Shown piece after piece: positions 8,727 to 16,495 of a stretch of 64,000 bases of DNA. How positions within the stretch are numbered: position 1 is the first letter of the stretch; every line of letters begins with the position of its first letter. The position numbers and the translations under genes were made by a program. Source of the DNA: Crocinitomicaceae bacterium. GTDB taxonomy: Bacteria; Bacteroidota; Bacteroidia; Flavobacteriales_D; Crocinitomicaceae. The notes below the pieces were generated by a model that did not search any database, was not told the origin of the DNA, and worked only from the letters and a program-made list of their open reading frames with translations. The stretch is from assembly GCA_017984635.1 (NCBI GenBank), contig JAGNZC010000006.1, positions 1-64,000 of the forward strand, read 5' to 3'.

Positions 8727-9690
8727 TTGCAATCTTTTTTTGTGAATTTCCACGTGGACTTGTATAATGACCTTGAGAAATAACCGAATGACGGTTTATT
8801 TTACGAGGACCTTCAATCATCCAATGAGACAATTCTTTTTTATCAAAACGACATTCGTTGCAAATCCAAGCTGGTTTCCCATCTTCTTGATTTTCAACTT
8901 CTCCATATTGATCTTTACGAGCTGTTACACGGTAAATTTCATTTCCAAACATCCAAACAACTGCTTTTCCAGAACATTTTGTGCAACCACACGAAGCATC
9001 CATTGGTTTCAAGAACCAAACACGGCTTTTGAAACGGAATGTTTTATCGGTTAATGCTCCTACTGGACACACATCAATCATGTTTCCAGAGAATTCATTG
9101 TCAATAGCATTTTCAATATATGTACTGATTTCAGCATGCTCACCACGGTTCAAAACACCGTGAACACGTTTATCTGTCAATTGATTCGCAATATGCACGC
9201 AACGGTAACACAAAATACAACGATTCATGTGTAATTTGATTTTGTTACCGATATCAATTGGATCGTACGTTCTACGTTCTTCTTCGTAACGTGTTCCACT
9301 ACCACCGTGTTCAAACCCTAAATCTTGCAAGTTGCATTCTCCGGCTTGGTCACAAACAGGGCAATCCAATGGGTGATTGATCAATAAAAACTCAACAACT
9401 GCTCCACGGTTATCGTGTACTTTTTCACTTGTTTTGTTTTTTACAACCATTCCATCTTGAACAGGTGTAGAACACGATGCCACTAATTTAGGCATTGGAC
9501 GTGGGTCGCGCTCAGAACCAGCAGCAACTTCCACTAAACATGTTCTGCATTTCCCACCTGTACCAGGCAATTTACTGTAATAGCACATTGCTGGTGGAAC
9601 AACATTTCCTCCAATTTGACGCGCAGCATTCAGAATCGATGTTCCTTCTTCTACTTCAATTTGGATGTCGTCAATGGTAACTTTTACCAT
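8716..9690 (-). CDS. nuoG: NADH-quinone oxidoreductase subunit G, short form without molybdopterin domain
   Basis: 324 residues against roughly 700-900 in E. coli or Thermus. Present are the N-terminal [2Fe-2S] ferredoxin domain (CYYSKLPGTGGKCRTC), the His-Cys3 cluster motif HPLDCPVCDQAGEC, a [4Fe-4S] site (CILCYRC and CPVGAL), and a CGCTKC/CNEC cysteine-rich region. The molybdopterin-oxidoreductase-like C-terminal domain is absent. The reading frame ends cleanly and nuoH starts inside it. I therefore read this as the short NuoG type found in many Flavobacteriales and not as a truncation. Function: electron transfer from NuoE/F towards NuoI. Confidence 0.93.
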   Translation of the reverse strand: MVKVTIDDIQIEVEEGTSILNAARQIGGNVVPPAMCYYSKLPGTGGKCRTCLVEVAAGSERDPRPMPKLVASCSTPVQDGMVVKNKTSEKVHDNRGAVVEFLLINHPLDCPVCDQAGECNLQDLGFEHGGSGTRYEEERRTYDPIDIGNKIKLHMNRCILCYRCVHIANQLTDKRVHGVLNRGEHAEISTYIENAIDNEFSGNMIDVCPVGALTDKTFRFKSRVWFLKPMDASCGCTKCSGKAVVWMFGNEIYRVTARKDQYGEVENQEDGKPAWICNECRFDKKELSHWMIEGPRKINRHSVISQGHYTSPRGNSQKKIANGN

Positions 9691-9734
9691 AATTTTTGTT
9701 TTTAATGCTAATTATTAATACTGTTTACAAAAGC

Positions 9735-11069
9735 TTACATAGAAGCTTTTAATAAGCCATAATTTCTTGTTTGTGCTTCTTCTTTGTTCGTTACGTGCCA
9801 TTCAAACTCTTCTCTAAAGTGACGAATCGCAGCAGCAACTGGCCAAGCAGCAGCATCTCCTAATGGACAAATTGTATTTCCTTCGATTTTTTTGTTGATT
9901 TCAGCCAACAAATCAATGTCGCGCATGTTTCCTTGTCCATGTTCTAAACGGTTCAATACTTTTTCCATCCAACCTGTACCTTCACGGCATGGAGAACATT
10001 GTCCGCATGATTCGTGCGCATAAAAACGTGCAAATGTCCATGTGTTTCTCACGATACATTGGTCTTCATCAAATACGATAAATCCACCAGAACCCAACAT
10101 AGAACCAGTTGCAAATCCTCCATCAGCCAAACTTTCGTAAGACATCAAACGATCCAAACCTTCAGCTGTTTTGGTAACCAAATGTGCTGGTAAAATTGGA
10201 ACAGATGAACCTCCAGGGATACATGCTTTTAGTTTTTTCCCGTTGGCAATTCCGCGGCAATAATCATCACCGTAAATGAATTCTTCAACCGATAATCCTA
10301 ATTCTATTTCGTAAACTCCTGGTCGAGCTAAATTTCCACTCGCAGAAATCAATTTTGTACCTGTACTTTTTCCAATTCCGATTTTAGCATATTCATCGCC
10401 ACCATCATTAATAATTGGTACTACTGCAGCAATACTTTCAACGTTGTTTACAACCGTTGGACAACCCCATAAACCTTTAACAGCTGGGAATGGTGGTTTC
10501 ATACGTGGATTTCCACGTTTACCTTCCAATGATTCAATCAACGCTGTTTCTTCACCACAAATATAAGCTCCACCACCTGGTGCAACGCGTAAGTCCAAAT
10601 CGTAACCTGAACCTAAAATATTTTTTCCTAACCAGCCATTTGCATAGGCTTCAGAGATTGCTTTTTCTAAAATTTCTAATACCCACATGTATTCACCGCG
10701 GATATAGATAAATGAAAGATTAGCACCCAATGCAAAACTAGAAACAATCATTCCTTCGATCAACAAATGAGGAATTTTCTCCATTAAGTAGCGATCTTTG
10801 AACGTTCCTGGTTCACTTTCATCGGCGTTGCACAACAAATATCTTGGCACACCATCTGGTTTTGCTAAAAAAGACCATTTCATTCCAGTTGGGAATCCAG
10901 CGCCACCGCGTCCTCTCAATCCTGATTTTTGAACTTCTTCCACAATTTCTTGTGGGGTCATTTTTTTCAATGCTTTTTCAACTGAACGATAACCACCATT
11001 TTTTCGGTAAACGTCATACGTCTCAATTCCGGGCACATTATCATGTTCTAAAAGAATCCTTCTTGCCAT
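9735..11069 (-). CDS. nuoF: NADH-quinone oxidoreductase subunit F
   Basis: 444-residue NADH- and FMN-binding subunit, the electron entry point of complex I. The glycine-rich nucleotide site GLRGRGGAGFPTGMKW lies near residue 50. The FMN-associated GGGAYICGEETALIESLEGK follows, and the N3 [4Fe-4S] motif SCGQCSPCREG lies near residue 350. It is placed between nuoE (12-nt gap) and nuoG in the operon. Confidence 0.97.
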   Translation of the reverse strand: MARRILLEHDNVPGIETYDVYRKNGGYRSVEKALKKMTPQEIVEEVQKSGLRGRGGAGFPTGMKWSFLAKPDGVPRYLLCNADESEPGTFKDRYLMEKIPHLLIEGMIVSSFALGANLSFIYIRGEYMWVLEILEKAISEAYANGWLGKNILGSGYDLDLRVAPGGGAYICGEETALIESLEGKRGNPRMKPPFPAVKGLWGCPTVVNNVESIAAVVPIINDGGDEYAKIGIGKSTGTKLISASGNLARPGVYEIELGLSVEEFIYGDDYCRGIANGKKLKACIPGGSSVPILPAHLVTKTAEGLDRLMSYESLADGGFATGSMLGSGGFIVFDEDQCIVRNTWTFARFYAHESCGQCSPCREGTGWMEKVLNRLEHGQGNMRDIDLLAEINKKIEGNTICPLGDAAAWPVAAAIRHFREEFEWHVTNKEEAQTRNYGLLKASM

Positions 11070-11081
11070 GGGTTCTATTCC

Positions 11082-11621
11082 TTATTTTGGCAACTCACCT
11101 GAACGGTAAGCAGCAATTAATTCATTTACTTTCTCTTTTGTCAAATGTTCATGGAATTTTTTTCCACATTGCAACATTGGACCGTAACCACATGCCCCTA
11201 AACATTCAGCTGTTTTTAAGGTAAACATCCCGTCTTTCGTTGTTTCACCAACTTTAATGTCTAAGGTGTTTTCGATGTGTTCAATAATTTGATCACTTCC
11301 AACCAACATACATGGTCCAGTTCGGCAAACTTCAAATACAAATTTACCTGTTGGTTCCAAATTGAACATCGTATAAAAAGTTGCTACTTCATATACTTCA
11401 ATTGGTTGAATATTTAGCACTTCTGCTACGTAATCCATTGTTTCGATACTCAACCATCCGCCAAAAGTTTCTTCAGCAATGTGTAAAATTCGAATCAATG
11501 CACTTTTATGTTTTCCTTCAGGATATTGATTGATAATCCCTTGTACTTCAGCCATTTTTTCAGCACTGAATACAGGTTTTTCAGAATGTCTTTTACTTAA
11601 ATCAACGTGTGTATTACTCAT
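11082..11621 (-). CDS. nuoE: NADH-quinone oxidoreductase subunit E
   Basis: 179-residue thioredoxin-like subunit holding the off-path [2Fe-2S] cluster N1a. The four ligand cysteines are in CRTGPCMLVGS and CLGACGYGPML. The N-terminal helical part (VQGIINQYPEGKHKSALIRIL) is the usual NuoE arrangement. Two nt separate it from nuoD. Confidence 0.96.
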   Translation of the reverse strand: MSNTHVDLSKRHSEKPVFSAEKMAEVQGIINQYPEGKHKSALIRILHIAEETFGGWLSIETMDYVAEVLNIQPIEVYEVATFYTMFNLEPTGKFVFEVCRTGPCMLVGSDQIIEHIENTLDIKVGETTKDGMFTLKTAECLGACGYGPMLQCGKKFHEHLTKEKVNELIAAYRSGELPK

Positions 11622-11623
11622 AA

Positions 11624-12880
11624 TTATGCGTCTAATTCTCCAGCAATCACATTCAAACTACTTAATGTCAATACAGCATCTGAGATACTTTGACCTGTAA
11701 TCATTTCAGGATAAGCTTGGTAATAAATAAAACAAGGTCTTCTAAATTGTAAACGATAAGGTGAACGTCCGCCATCACTGATTAAGTAATAACCTAATTC
11801 GCCATTTCCACCTTCAACACTGTGGTAAACTTCCCCTACAGGAATTGGTGTTTCACCCATTACAATTTTAAAGTGATAAATCAACGCTTCCATGTTATTA
11901 TAAACTGCTTCTTTTGGAGGCAAATAAAACTCTGGAATATCCGCTTTATAATCACCTTCAGGCATATTTTTGTACGCTTGTTCGATGATTCGTAAACTTT
12001 GACGAATTTCTTCTTGACGAACTTGGAAACGATCGTAGGTATCACCTTGTGTTCCAACAGGAACAATGAAATCAAAATCTTCATACGAAGAATAAGGATT
12101 CATCACACGTACATCGTAATCAATACCTGCAGCTCTTAAATTAGGACCTGCAAATGAATAATCCAAAGCGCGTTGCGCAGATATTGGTCCTGCACCTATT
12201 GTACGATCCATAAAAATACGATTACGCGACAATAGAGCGTCAAACTCATTGAAAACCTTTGGGAATTCTTTTAAGAAATCGTTTAATTTTTGATGAAATG
12301 CTGGTGAGAAATCTCTTTCAAAACCACCAATTCGTCCAATATTAGTTGTTAAACGAGCACCACAAACTTCTTCGTATAGCTCATATATTTTTTCTCTTTG
12401 TTGGAAAACGTAGGTAAAACCAGTCAAGGCACCTGTATCTACACCAATGACAGAATTACATACCAAATGATCTGCAATACGCGCTAATTCCATGATGATC
12501 ACACGCATGTAATCTACACGTTTTGGTATTTCAGCACCAATCAATTTTTCCACTGTCATGTGCCACCCCATGTTATTTATAGGTGACGAACAATAATTCA
12601 ATCGATCGGTAATGGGTGTAATTTGGTTAAATGGTCTACGTTCTGCTAGTTTTTCAAAAGCTCTGTGAATGTATCCAACCGTTTGTTCGGATGATAAAAT
12701 TTTCTCTCCATCAACTTTCAATACATTTTGAAAAATACCGTGAGTTGCAGGATGCGTTGGACCTAAATTTAAGGTAGAAATATCTCCATCAATCGTTTCG
12801 GTTGAGCGACCAACATAAATTTCTTCGTGTAATTTTTCTTCTTTCATACCAGGTAAATTATCTTCCGAAGAAGCGATCAT
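11624..12880 (-). CDS. nuoD: NADH-quinone oxidoreductase subunit D
   Basis: 49-kDa-type subunit, homologous to the large subunit of [NiFe] hydrogenases, that forms the quinone-binding pocket with NuoB. The family start of fold LNLGPTHPATHGIFQN and the conserved ending VIAGELDA are present. The start is ambiguous. A GTG at 12892 and an ATG at 12880 overlap the end of nuoC; a further ATG at 12847 begins 10 nt after the nuoC stop and would still leave the whole conserved domain. I list the ATG at 12880. Confidence 0.94.
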   Translation of the reverse strand: MIASSEDNLPGMKEEKLHEEIYVGRSTETIDGDISTLNLGPTHPATHGIFQNVLKVDGEKILSSEQTVGYIHRAFEKLAERRPFNQITPITDRLNYCSSPINNMGWHMTVEKLIGAEIPKRVDYMRVIIMELARIADHLVCNSVIGVDTGALTGFTYVFQQREKIYELYEEVCGARLTTNIGRIGGFERDFSPAFHQKLNDFLKEFPKVFNEFDALLSRNRIFMDRTIGAGPISAQRALDYSFAGPNLRAAGIDYDVRVMNPYSSYEDFDFIVPVGTQGDTYDRFQVRQEEIRQSLRIIEQAYKNMPEGDYKADIPEFYLPPKEAVYNNMEALIYHFKIVMGETPIPVGEVYHSVEGGNGELGYYLISDGGRSPYRLQFRRPCFIYYQAYPEMITGQSISDAVLTLSSLNVIAGELDA

Positions 12881-13367
12881 CTTTATCTTCACGCGTTGCG
12901 TCTTCCAAATGGAATTCTTTACGCATTGGGAAATAGTCCATTGTATCTTCGTTTAAGATGCGCACCAAATTAGGGTGACCTTCAAACTGAATTCCATAAA
13001 AATCAAACGTTTCACGTTCCATCCAATTAGCTCCGTTGTGAATAGCTACAATGGAAGCAATTGTTGGATTTTCAATCGACAAAAACGTTTTGATACGGAT
13101 TCTGAAATTGTTGGTTAAACTATGGATGTGGTAAACAACCGCTAATTCTCTTCCTTCGTTTTGAGGATAATGAACACCCCCTAAATTGGTTAAATAAGCA
13201 ATGGCTAACGTAGGTTCATCTTTGATCCAAGCAATGATATCGTAACAACTTGAAGGTGAAACTTCGATAGTTAACAAATCATAGGGCGTATCTGCAGTAA
13301 TGATGGCTTCTCCAAATTGTTTTTGCAACAATTCAAGTACCATTTCATTGTTCAAATTACTCTGCAT
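12858..13367 (-). CDS. nuoC: NADH-quinone oxidoreductase subunit C
   Basis: About 169-residue 30-kDa-type subunit of the peripheral arm. The signature [26 protein letters not shown] matches the family (split here only by description, residues about 115-140). An upstream in-frame TTG exists at 13376; I chose the ATG at 13367, which overlaps the nuoB end by 11 nt. NuoC and NuoD are separate genes here, unlike the fused E. coli NuoCD. Confidence 0.93.
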   Translation of the reverse strand: MQSNLNNEMVLELLQKQFGEAIITADTPYDLLTIEVSPSSCYDIIAWIKDEPTLAIAYLTNLGGVHYPQNEGRELAVVYHIHSLTNNFRIRIKTFLSIENPTIASIVAIHNGANWMERETFDFYGIQFEGHPNLVRILNEDTMDYFPMRKEFHLEDATREDKDDRFFGR

Positions 13368-13902
13368 TTGATTCAATATTATAAGATTCTAATAAATGCT
13401 TGTACTCATCAGAGTAACGTCTTCTCAATGATTCTGTTTTCACTAATTTGTGAATATTCATGATACCATCAATGATTTGTTCAGGTCTTGGTGGACATCC
13501 AGGCACGTAAACATCCACTGGAATGATACGGTCAATTCCTTGCAACACACTGTAAGTGTCAAAGATTCCACCAGAACAAGCACAAGCACCAACTGAAAGC
13601 ACCCATTTAGGTTCTGACATTTGTTCGTACACTTGTTTCAAAACTGGACCTAATTTTTTAGAAATGGTTCCTGCAACAATTAACAAATCCGCTTGACGAG
13701 GAGAAAACGACATACGTTCCATTCCAAATCGCGCTAAATCGTAGTTACTTCCCATAGAAGCCATGTATTCAATCCCACAACAAGAAGTCGCAAAAGGCAA
13801 TGGCCAAACTGAATTGGCACGCGCAGAAGCAATAACTTTATCTAGTGTTGTTAATTGAAATCCTTCACCGTTGATTACATCAACATCGTTTATTTTTCCC
13901 AT
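13357..13902 (-). CDS. nuoB: NADH-quinone oxidoreductase subunit B
   Basis: 181-residue subunit carrying cluster N2, the last iron-sulfur centre before quinone. The tandem cysteines in [13 protein letters not shown], then GACACSGG and [11 protein letters not shown] supply the four ligands. Its start overlaps the nuoA end by 13 nt. Length and motifs are normal. Confidence 0.96.
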   Translation of the reverse strand: MGKINDVDVINGEGFQLTTLDKVIASARANSVWPLPFATSCCGIEYMASMGSNYDLARFGMERMSFSPRQADLLIVAGTISKKLGPVLKQVYEQMSEPKWVLSVGACACSGGIFDTYSVLQGIDRIIPVDVYVPGCPPRPEQIIDGIMNIHKLVKTESLRRRYSDEYKHLLESYNIESNAE

Positions 13903-14258
13903 TCTAATGCTCCTTTTTTAAGTACATAGAAAAAGCCAATTAAGAAAAAGGCTACAAATAATATTACTGCTAATAAGCCTTCTAATTGAAGTGCTTTAAA
14001 ATTTACGGCATACGGATAGAAGAAGATAACTTCCACATCAAACAACACGAATAAAATGGCTGTCATAAAATAACGAACCGAAACAGGAAAACGAGCATTT
14101 CCTTGTGATTCAATACCACATTCCCAGTTGGAATCTTTTTTCTTAGATTTTAAACGAGGCCCTAAATAATGTGTAATAAATAACACAAAAGCCACAAAAC
14201 CACCAATAACTCCTATTTGAAGTAATATTGGTAAATAATCTATCCCTGTTGAATTCAT
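13890..14258 (-). CDS. nuoA: NADH-quinone oxidoreductase subunit A
   Basis: 122-residue, three-helix membrane subunit (ND3-like). The loop between helices 1 and 2 contains the conserved WECGIES segment whose cysteine lies near the quinone site, and helix 2 shows [21 protein letters not shown]. It is the first gene of the nuo operon; a promoter-like box lies 49-56 nt upstream. Confidence 0.95.
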   Translation of the reverse strand: MNSTGIDYLPILLQIGVIGGFVAFVLFITHYLGPRLKSKKKDSNWECGIESQGNARFPVSVRYFMTAILFVLFDVEVIFFYPYAVNFKALQLEGLLAVILFVAFFLIGFFYVLKKGALEWEK

Positions 14259-14306
14259 TTCTTCCTTCTATTTTAAACTAAAAAATTGATTTTAAAAAAT
14301 CACCTG

Positions 14307-14337
14307 CAAATTTATTGTTTCCTTTTGTCTTAATGAA
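14307..14337 (-). promoter_or_regulatory. Probable nuo operon promoter
   Basis: On the minus strand TAAATTTG (14314 to 14307) matches the TAnnTTTG -7 box exactly, and TTC sits 20 bp upstream at the -33 position. It is the only good match in the nuoA-trmN6 intergenic region, and would give a leader of about 45 nt. Confidence 0.5.
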
Positions 14338-14402
14338 CTATTTTGGAAGATAATTTTAAAAAAAATGCAATTATTTTAAGATCTATAAATTAAAACAAAT
14401 GA

Positions 14403-15113
14403 TCACTTGTTTTGTTCGGTTAGTTTCTTTGCATGAAAATCGGCTGTCAACGCAATGTATTCACTTGAATAATTACCGTTTTCTGTACGAATACAAATGG
14501 TTTTAACCTGTAATCGAATCGTTTTTTTTTGAAATGCTAAAATCACTCGAACAGGTTTACCAGGCTTCCCTTCAATGTTGATTTGATGGGAATAATGTAA
14601 TTGATTTATTTTACCTAATTCACAAATAGAATCTACATCTTGAAATGGCGCAATGAGCCAAAAAACACCATTCTCAGTTAATAAGCGTTCAACTTTTTCA
14701 AACAATTGCTCAAAAGGCAAGAAAACCGAATGTTTACTTTGGGCTGTTAATGCATGATTGCTTAATAAACTATTTTGATAAAATGGAGGATTGCTAACTA
14801 TTAAATCGTATTGTTGGTCGGCTTGCCAAGTTAAAAAATCTTCCGCAATACATGTTAGATTTTTATTCCATTTTGAGTTAGAGAAGTTGGAACGACAATC
14901 AATTACTGAAGCAGCATCAATTTCAATTGCATGGATTTGTAAAGAAGGATTTTGCTGTGCAAGCATTAAACTAATAACTCCAGTTCCTGCTCCAATATCC
15001 AAACAAGAAGTAGCGTTTTCAGCAGAAACACACGCACCTAATAACATAGCGTCCGTTCCAACTTTCAAAGCTGAATTAGCTTGTTGAACCGAAAAATGTT
15101 TGAACTGAAACAT
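14403..15113 (-). CDS. trmN6: tRNA1(Val) adenine(37)-N6-methyltransferase-like protein
   Basis: 236-residue SAM-dependent methyltransferase. Motif I is visible as CLDIGAGTGVISLMLAQ (around residue 40), and the catalytic N6-adenine motif NPPF occurs in LIVSNPPFYQNS. This combination and the short length match the YfiC/TrmN6 family, which methylates A37 of tRNA1(Val). It lies 15 nt downstream of rimM with the same orientation, so it probably belongs to the rpsP-rimM transcript. Substrate is inferred from the family. Confidence 0.85.
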   Translation of the reverse strand: MFQFKHFSVQQANSALKVGTDAMLLGACVSAENATSCLDIGAGTGVISLMLAQQNPSLQIHAIEIDAASVIDCRSNFSNSKWNKNLTCIAEDFLTWQADQQYDLIVSNPPFYQNSLLSNHALTAQSKHSVFLPFEQLFEKVERLLTENGVFWLIAPFQDVDSICELGKINQLHYSHQINIEGKPGKPVRVILAFQKKTIRLQVKTICIRTENGNYSSEYIALTADFHAKKLTEQNK

Positions 15114-15128
15114 ATTGTTTCAAAGAAT

Positions 15129-15656
15129 TTATTGTAAATAAAGTTCTATCAATCCAGCAGGCGCTGTAATGTGTAATGTTTTGTTAGCGCGGTCAACTTT
15201 TTGAACTAACCCTTCAATCAAGGGAACCAATACCTCTTTCGAACCATTCATGATTTGAATCAGCGGATTCACTTGTAAATCAATGATGGATTCCAATATA
15301 CCCACTTCACCAAACAAGGAATCCATTACTTTGTAACCAACCACTTCATGGTCGTAAAAGTTATTTCCTGATAATTTCGGTAAAATTTGAGCTGGAAGAA
15401 ATAAGTTTTTTCTTAATAAGATTCGCGCATCATTTTCGGAAGTAACTCCTTCAAATTTTACAGCTGCGAAACCTTTGTTTTTTAATTTAAACGCCGTAAC
15501 AAAGAAAGGCGTCAATTGTCCGTTTATCTCGATAAAAACGGCGTCTAATGTTTCGTAATCTTCTGGATTCGTAACATCTAAAAACAGCGAAACTTCACCT
15601 TTAAATCCGTGAAGTTTCGCTACATATCCTAAATGAAAGCAATCTGCTTTTTCCAT
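15129..15656 (-). CDS. rimM: Ribosome maturation factor RimM
   Basis: 175 residues: an N-terminal RimM barrel (YVAKLHGFKGEVSLFLDVTNPEDY) followed by a C-terminal PRC-barrel (VVGYKVMDSLFGEVGILESI). RimM binds S19 and assists 16S rRNA 3' domain assembly in the 30S subunit. It directly follows rpsP (12-nt gap), the usual rpsP-rimM pairing, although trmD is not next to it here. Confidence 0.94.
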   Translation of the reverse strand: MEKADCFHLGYVAKLHGFKGEVSLFLDVTNPEDYETLDAVFIEINGQLTPFFVTAFKLKNKGFAAVKFEGVTSENDARILLRKNLFLPAQILPKLSGNNFYDHEVVGYKVMDSLFGEVGILESIIDLQVNPLIQIMNGSKEVLVPLIEGLVQKVDRANKTLHITAPAGLIELYLQ

Positions 15657-15668
15657 TCAGTAGTATTT

Positions 15669-16301
15669 TTATTCTGCTGCTGGAGCCTCTTCACCTGCTT
15701 CTTCAGCTGGTGCTTCTGTTGCTTCCTCTGCTGCTGGAGTTTCCTCAACTTCCGGAGTTGCTTCAACAACTTCTTCAGTTTCAACTGCAGTTTCTTCCGC
15801 TGCCTCTTCAGCTACTGGAGCCTCTTCAACTTCTTCAACAACTGGTGCGTTTTTAGCTTCTACTGCTGCTGCTTTCGCTGCATTCGCAACTTCTTCAGCT
15901 TTCATACGTGCTGCTTTATCAGCTGCTTCGTTTTTCGCTAATGAATCAACTTTTCCAGAAACTTTCGCATCTTTTTCAGCTAACCATGCAGCAAATTTTG
16001 CTTCTGCTTGCTCTGTCGTCAATGCACCTTTTTTAACACCGTTTAATAAGTGATTTTTGTGCAATACTCCTTTGTACGATAAAATCGCACGTGCAGTTTC
16101 TGACATTTCAGCTCCAACTTGAACCCAGTGTAACGTTTTGTCGAAATTGATTTCGATTGTTGCAGGATTTGTGTTTGGATTGTATGTTCCTAATTTTTCG
16201 ATGAATTTACCATCTCTTTTTGCTCTGCTGTCCGCAGCTACCAAGTGAAAGAAAGCTTTGTTTTTCTTTCCGTGTCTTTGCAATCTAATACGAGTTGCCA
16301 T
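15669..16301 (-). CDS. rpsP: 30S ribosomal protein bS16 with long Ala/Glu-rich C-terminal tail
   Basis: Residues 1-80 are a typical bS16 (MATRIRLQRHGKKNKAFFHL, then RDGKFIEKLGTYNPN). The next 130 residues are a Lys/Ala segment, then a strongly acidic Ala/Glu/Val/Thr/Pro tail, making the protein 210 residues against about 80-90 in E. coli. Tails of this kind occur in other flavobacterial bS16 proteins. The tail is low-complexity and probably disordered. The opposite-strand Cys/Phe reading frame over it is only its shadow. Confidence 0.95.
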   Translation of the reverse strand: MATRIRLQRHGKKNKAFFHLVAADSRAKRDGKFIEKLGTYNPNTNPATIEINFDKTLHWVQVGAEMSETARAILSYKGVLHKNHLLNGVKKGALTTEQAEAKFAAWLAEKDAKVSGKVDSLAKNEAADKAARMKAEEVANAAKAAAVEAKNAPVVEEVEEAPVAEEAAEETAVETEEVVEATPEVEETPAAEEATEAPAEEAGEEAPAAE

Positions 16302-16318
16302 AATGAAATTTACAATGT

Positions 16319-16333
16319 GAGGTACGAAACCTC
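16319..16333 (-). promoter_or_regulatory. Small hairpin in the rpsP 5' leader
   Basis: GAGGT and ACCTC form a 5-bp stem with a 5-base loop in the short leader between the rpsP promoter and its start codon. There is no T run, so it is not a terminator. It might take part in autoregulation by bS16; this is inference only. Confidence 0.3.
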
Positions 16334-16357
16334 GGTTTATAATATAATTTTAGGGTG

Positions 16358-16387
16358 CAAATATATGGTTTTATTTTTAATTCACAA
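16358..16387 (-). promoter_or_regulatory. Promoter of rpsP-rimM-trmN6
   Basis: On the minus strand TTG (16387 to 16385), a 19-bp spacer and TATATTTG (16365 to 16358) make a perfect match to the Bacteroidota housekeeping promoter TTG-N19-TAnnTTTG. It lies about 57 nt upstream of the rpsP ATG. Confidence 0.75.
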
Positions 16388-16495
16388 CTAGTTAACGCTT
16401 CAAAGTGAAATTTTCGTCTTAGCAATTCATTTCTACTCCTGTTGATTTCAACTTATTCACATATATTTTTTCTATTTTTGACCAAAACAAGTACT

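Noticed and set aside
8716-9690. nuoG as a truncated pseudogene
   Set aside because: The frame ends cleanly, overlaps nuoH in normal operon fashion and keeps all cluster ligands; short NuoG is usual in this group.
15633-15941. Plus-strand frame rich in Cys and Phe
   Set aside because: It is the antisense of the Ala/Glu-rich rpsP tail; its composition is explained by the GAA/GCA codon repeats on the other strand.
16441-16495. Longer N-terminus of the DPP-IV-like peptidase from an upstream TTG
   Set aside because: The ATG at 16496 gives a proper signal peptide, and a TAnnTTTG box (16473-16480) lies inside the proposed extension.
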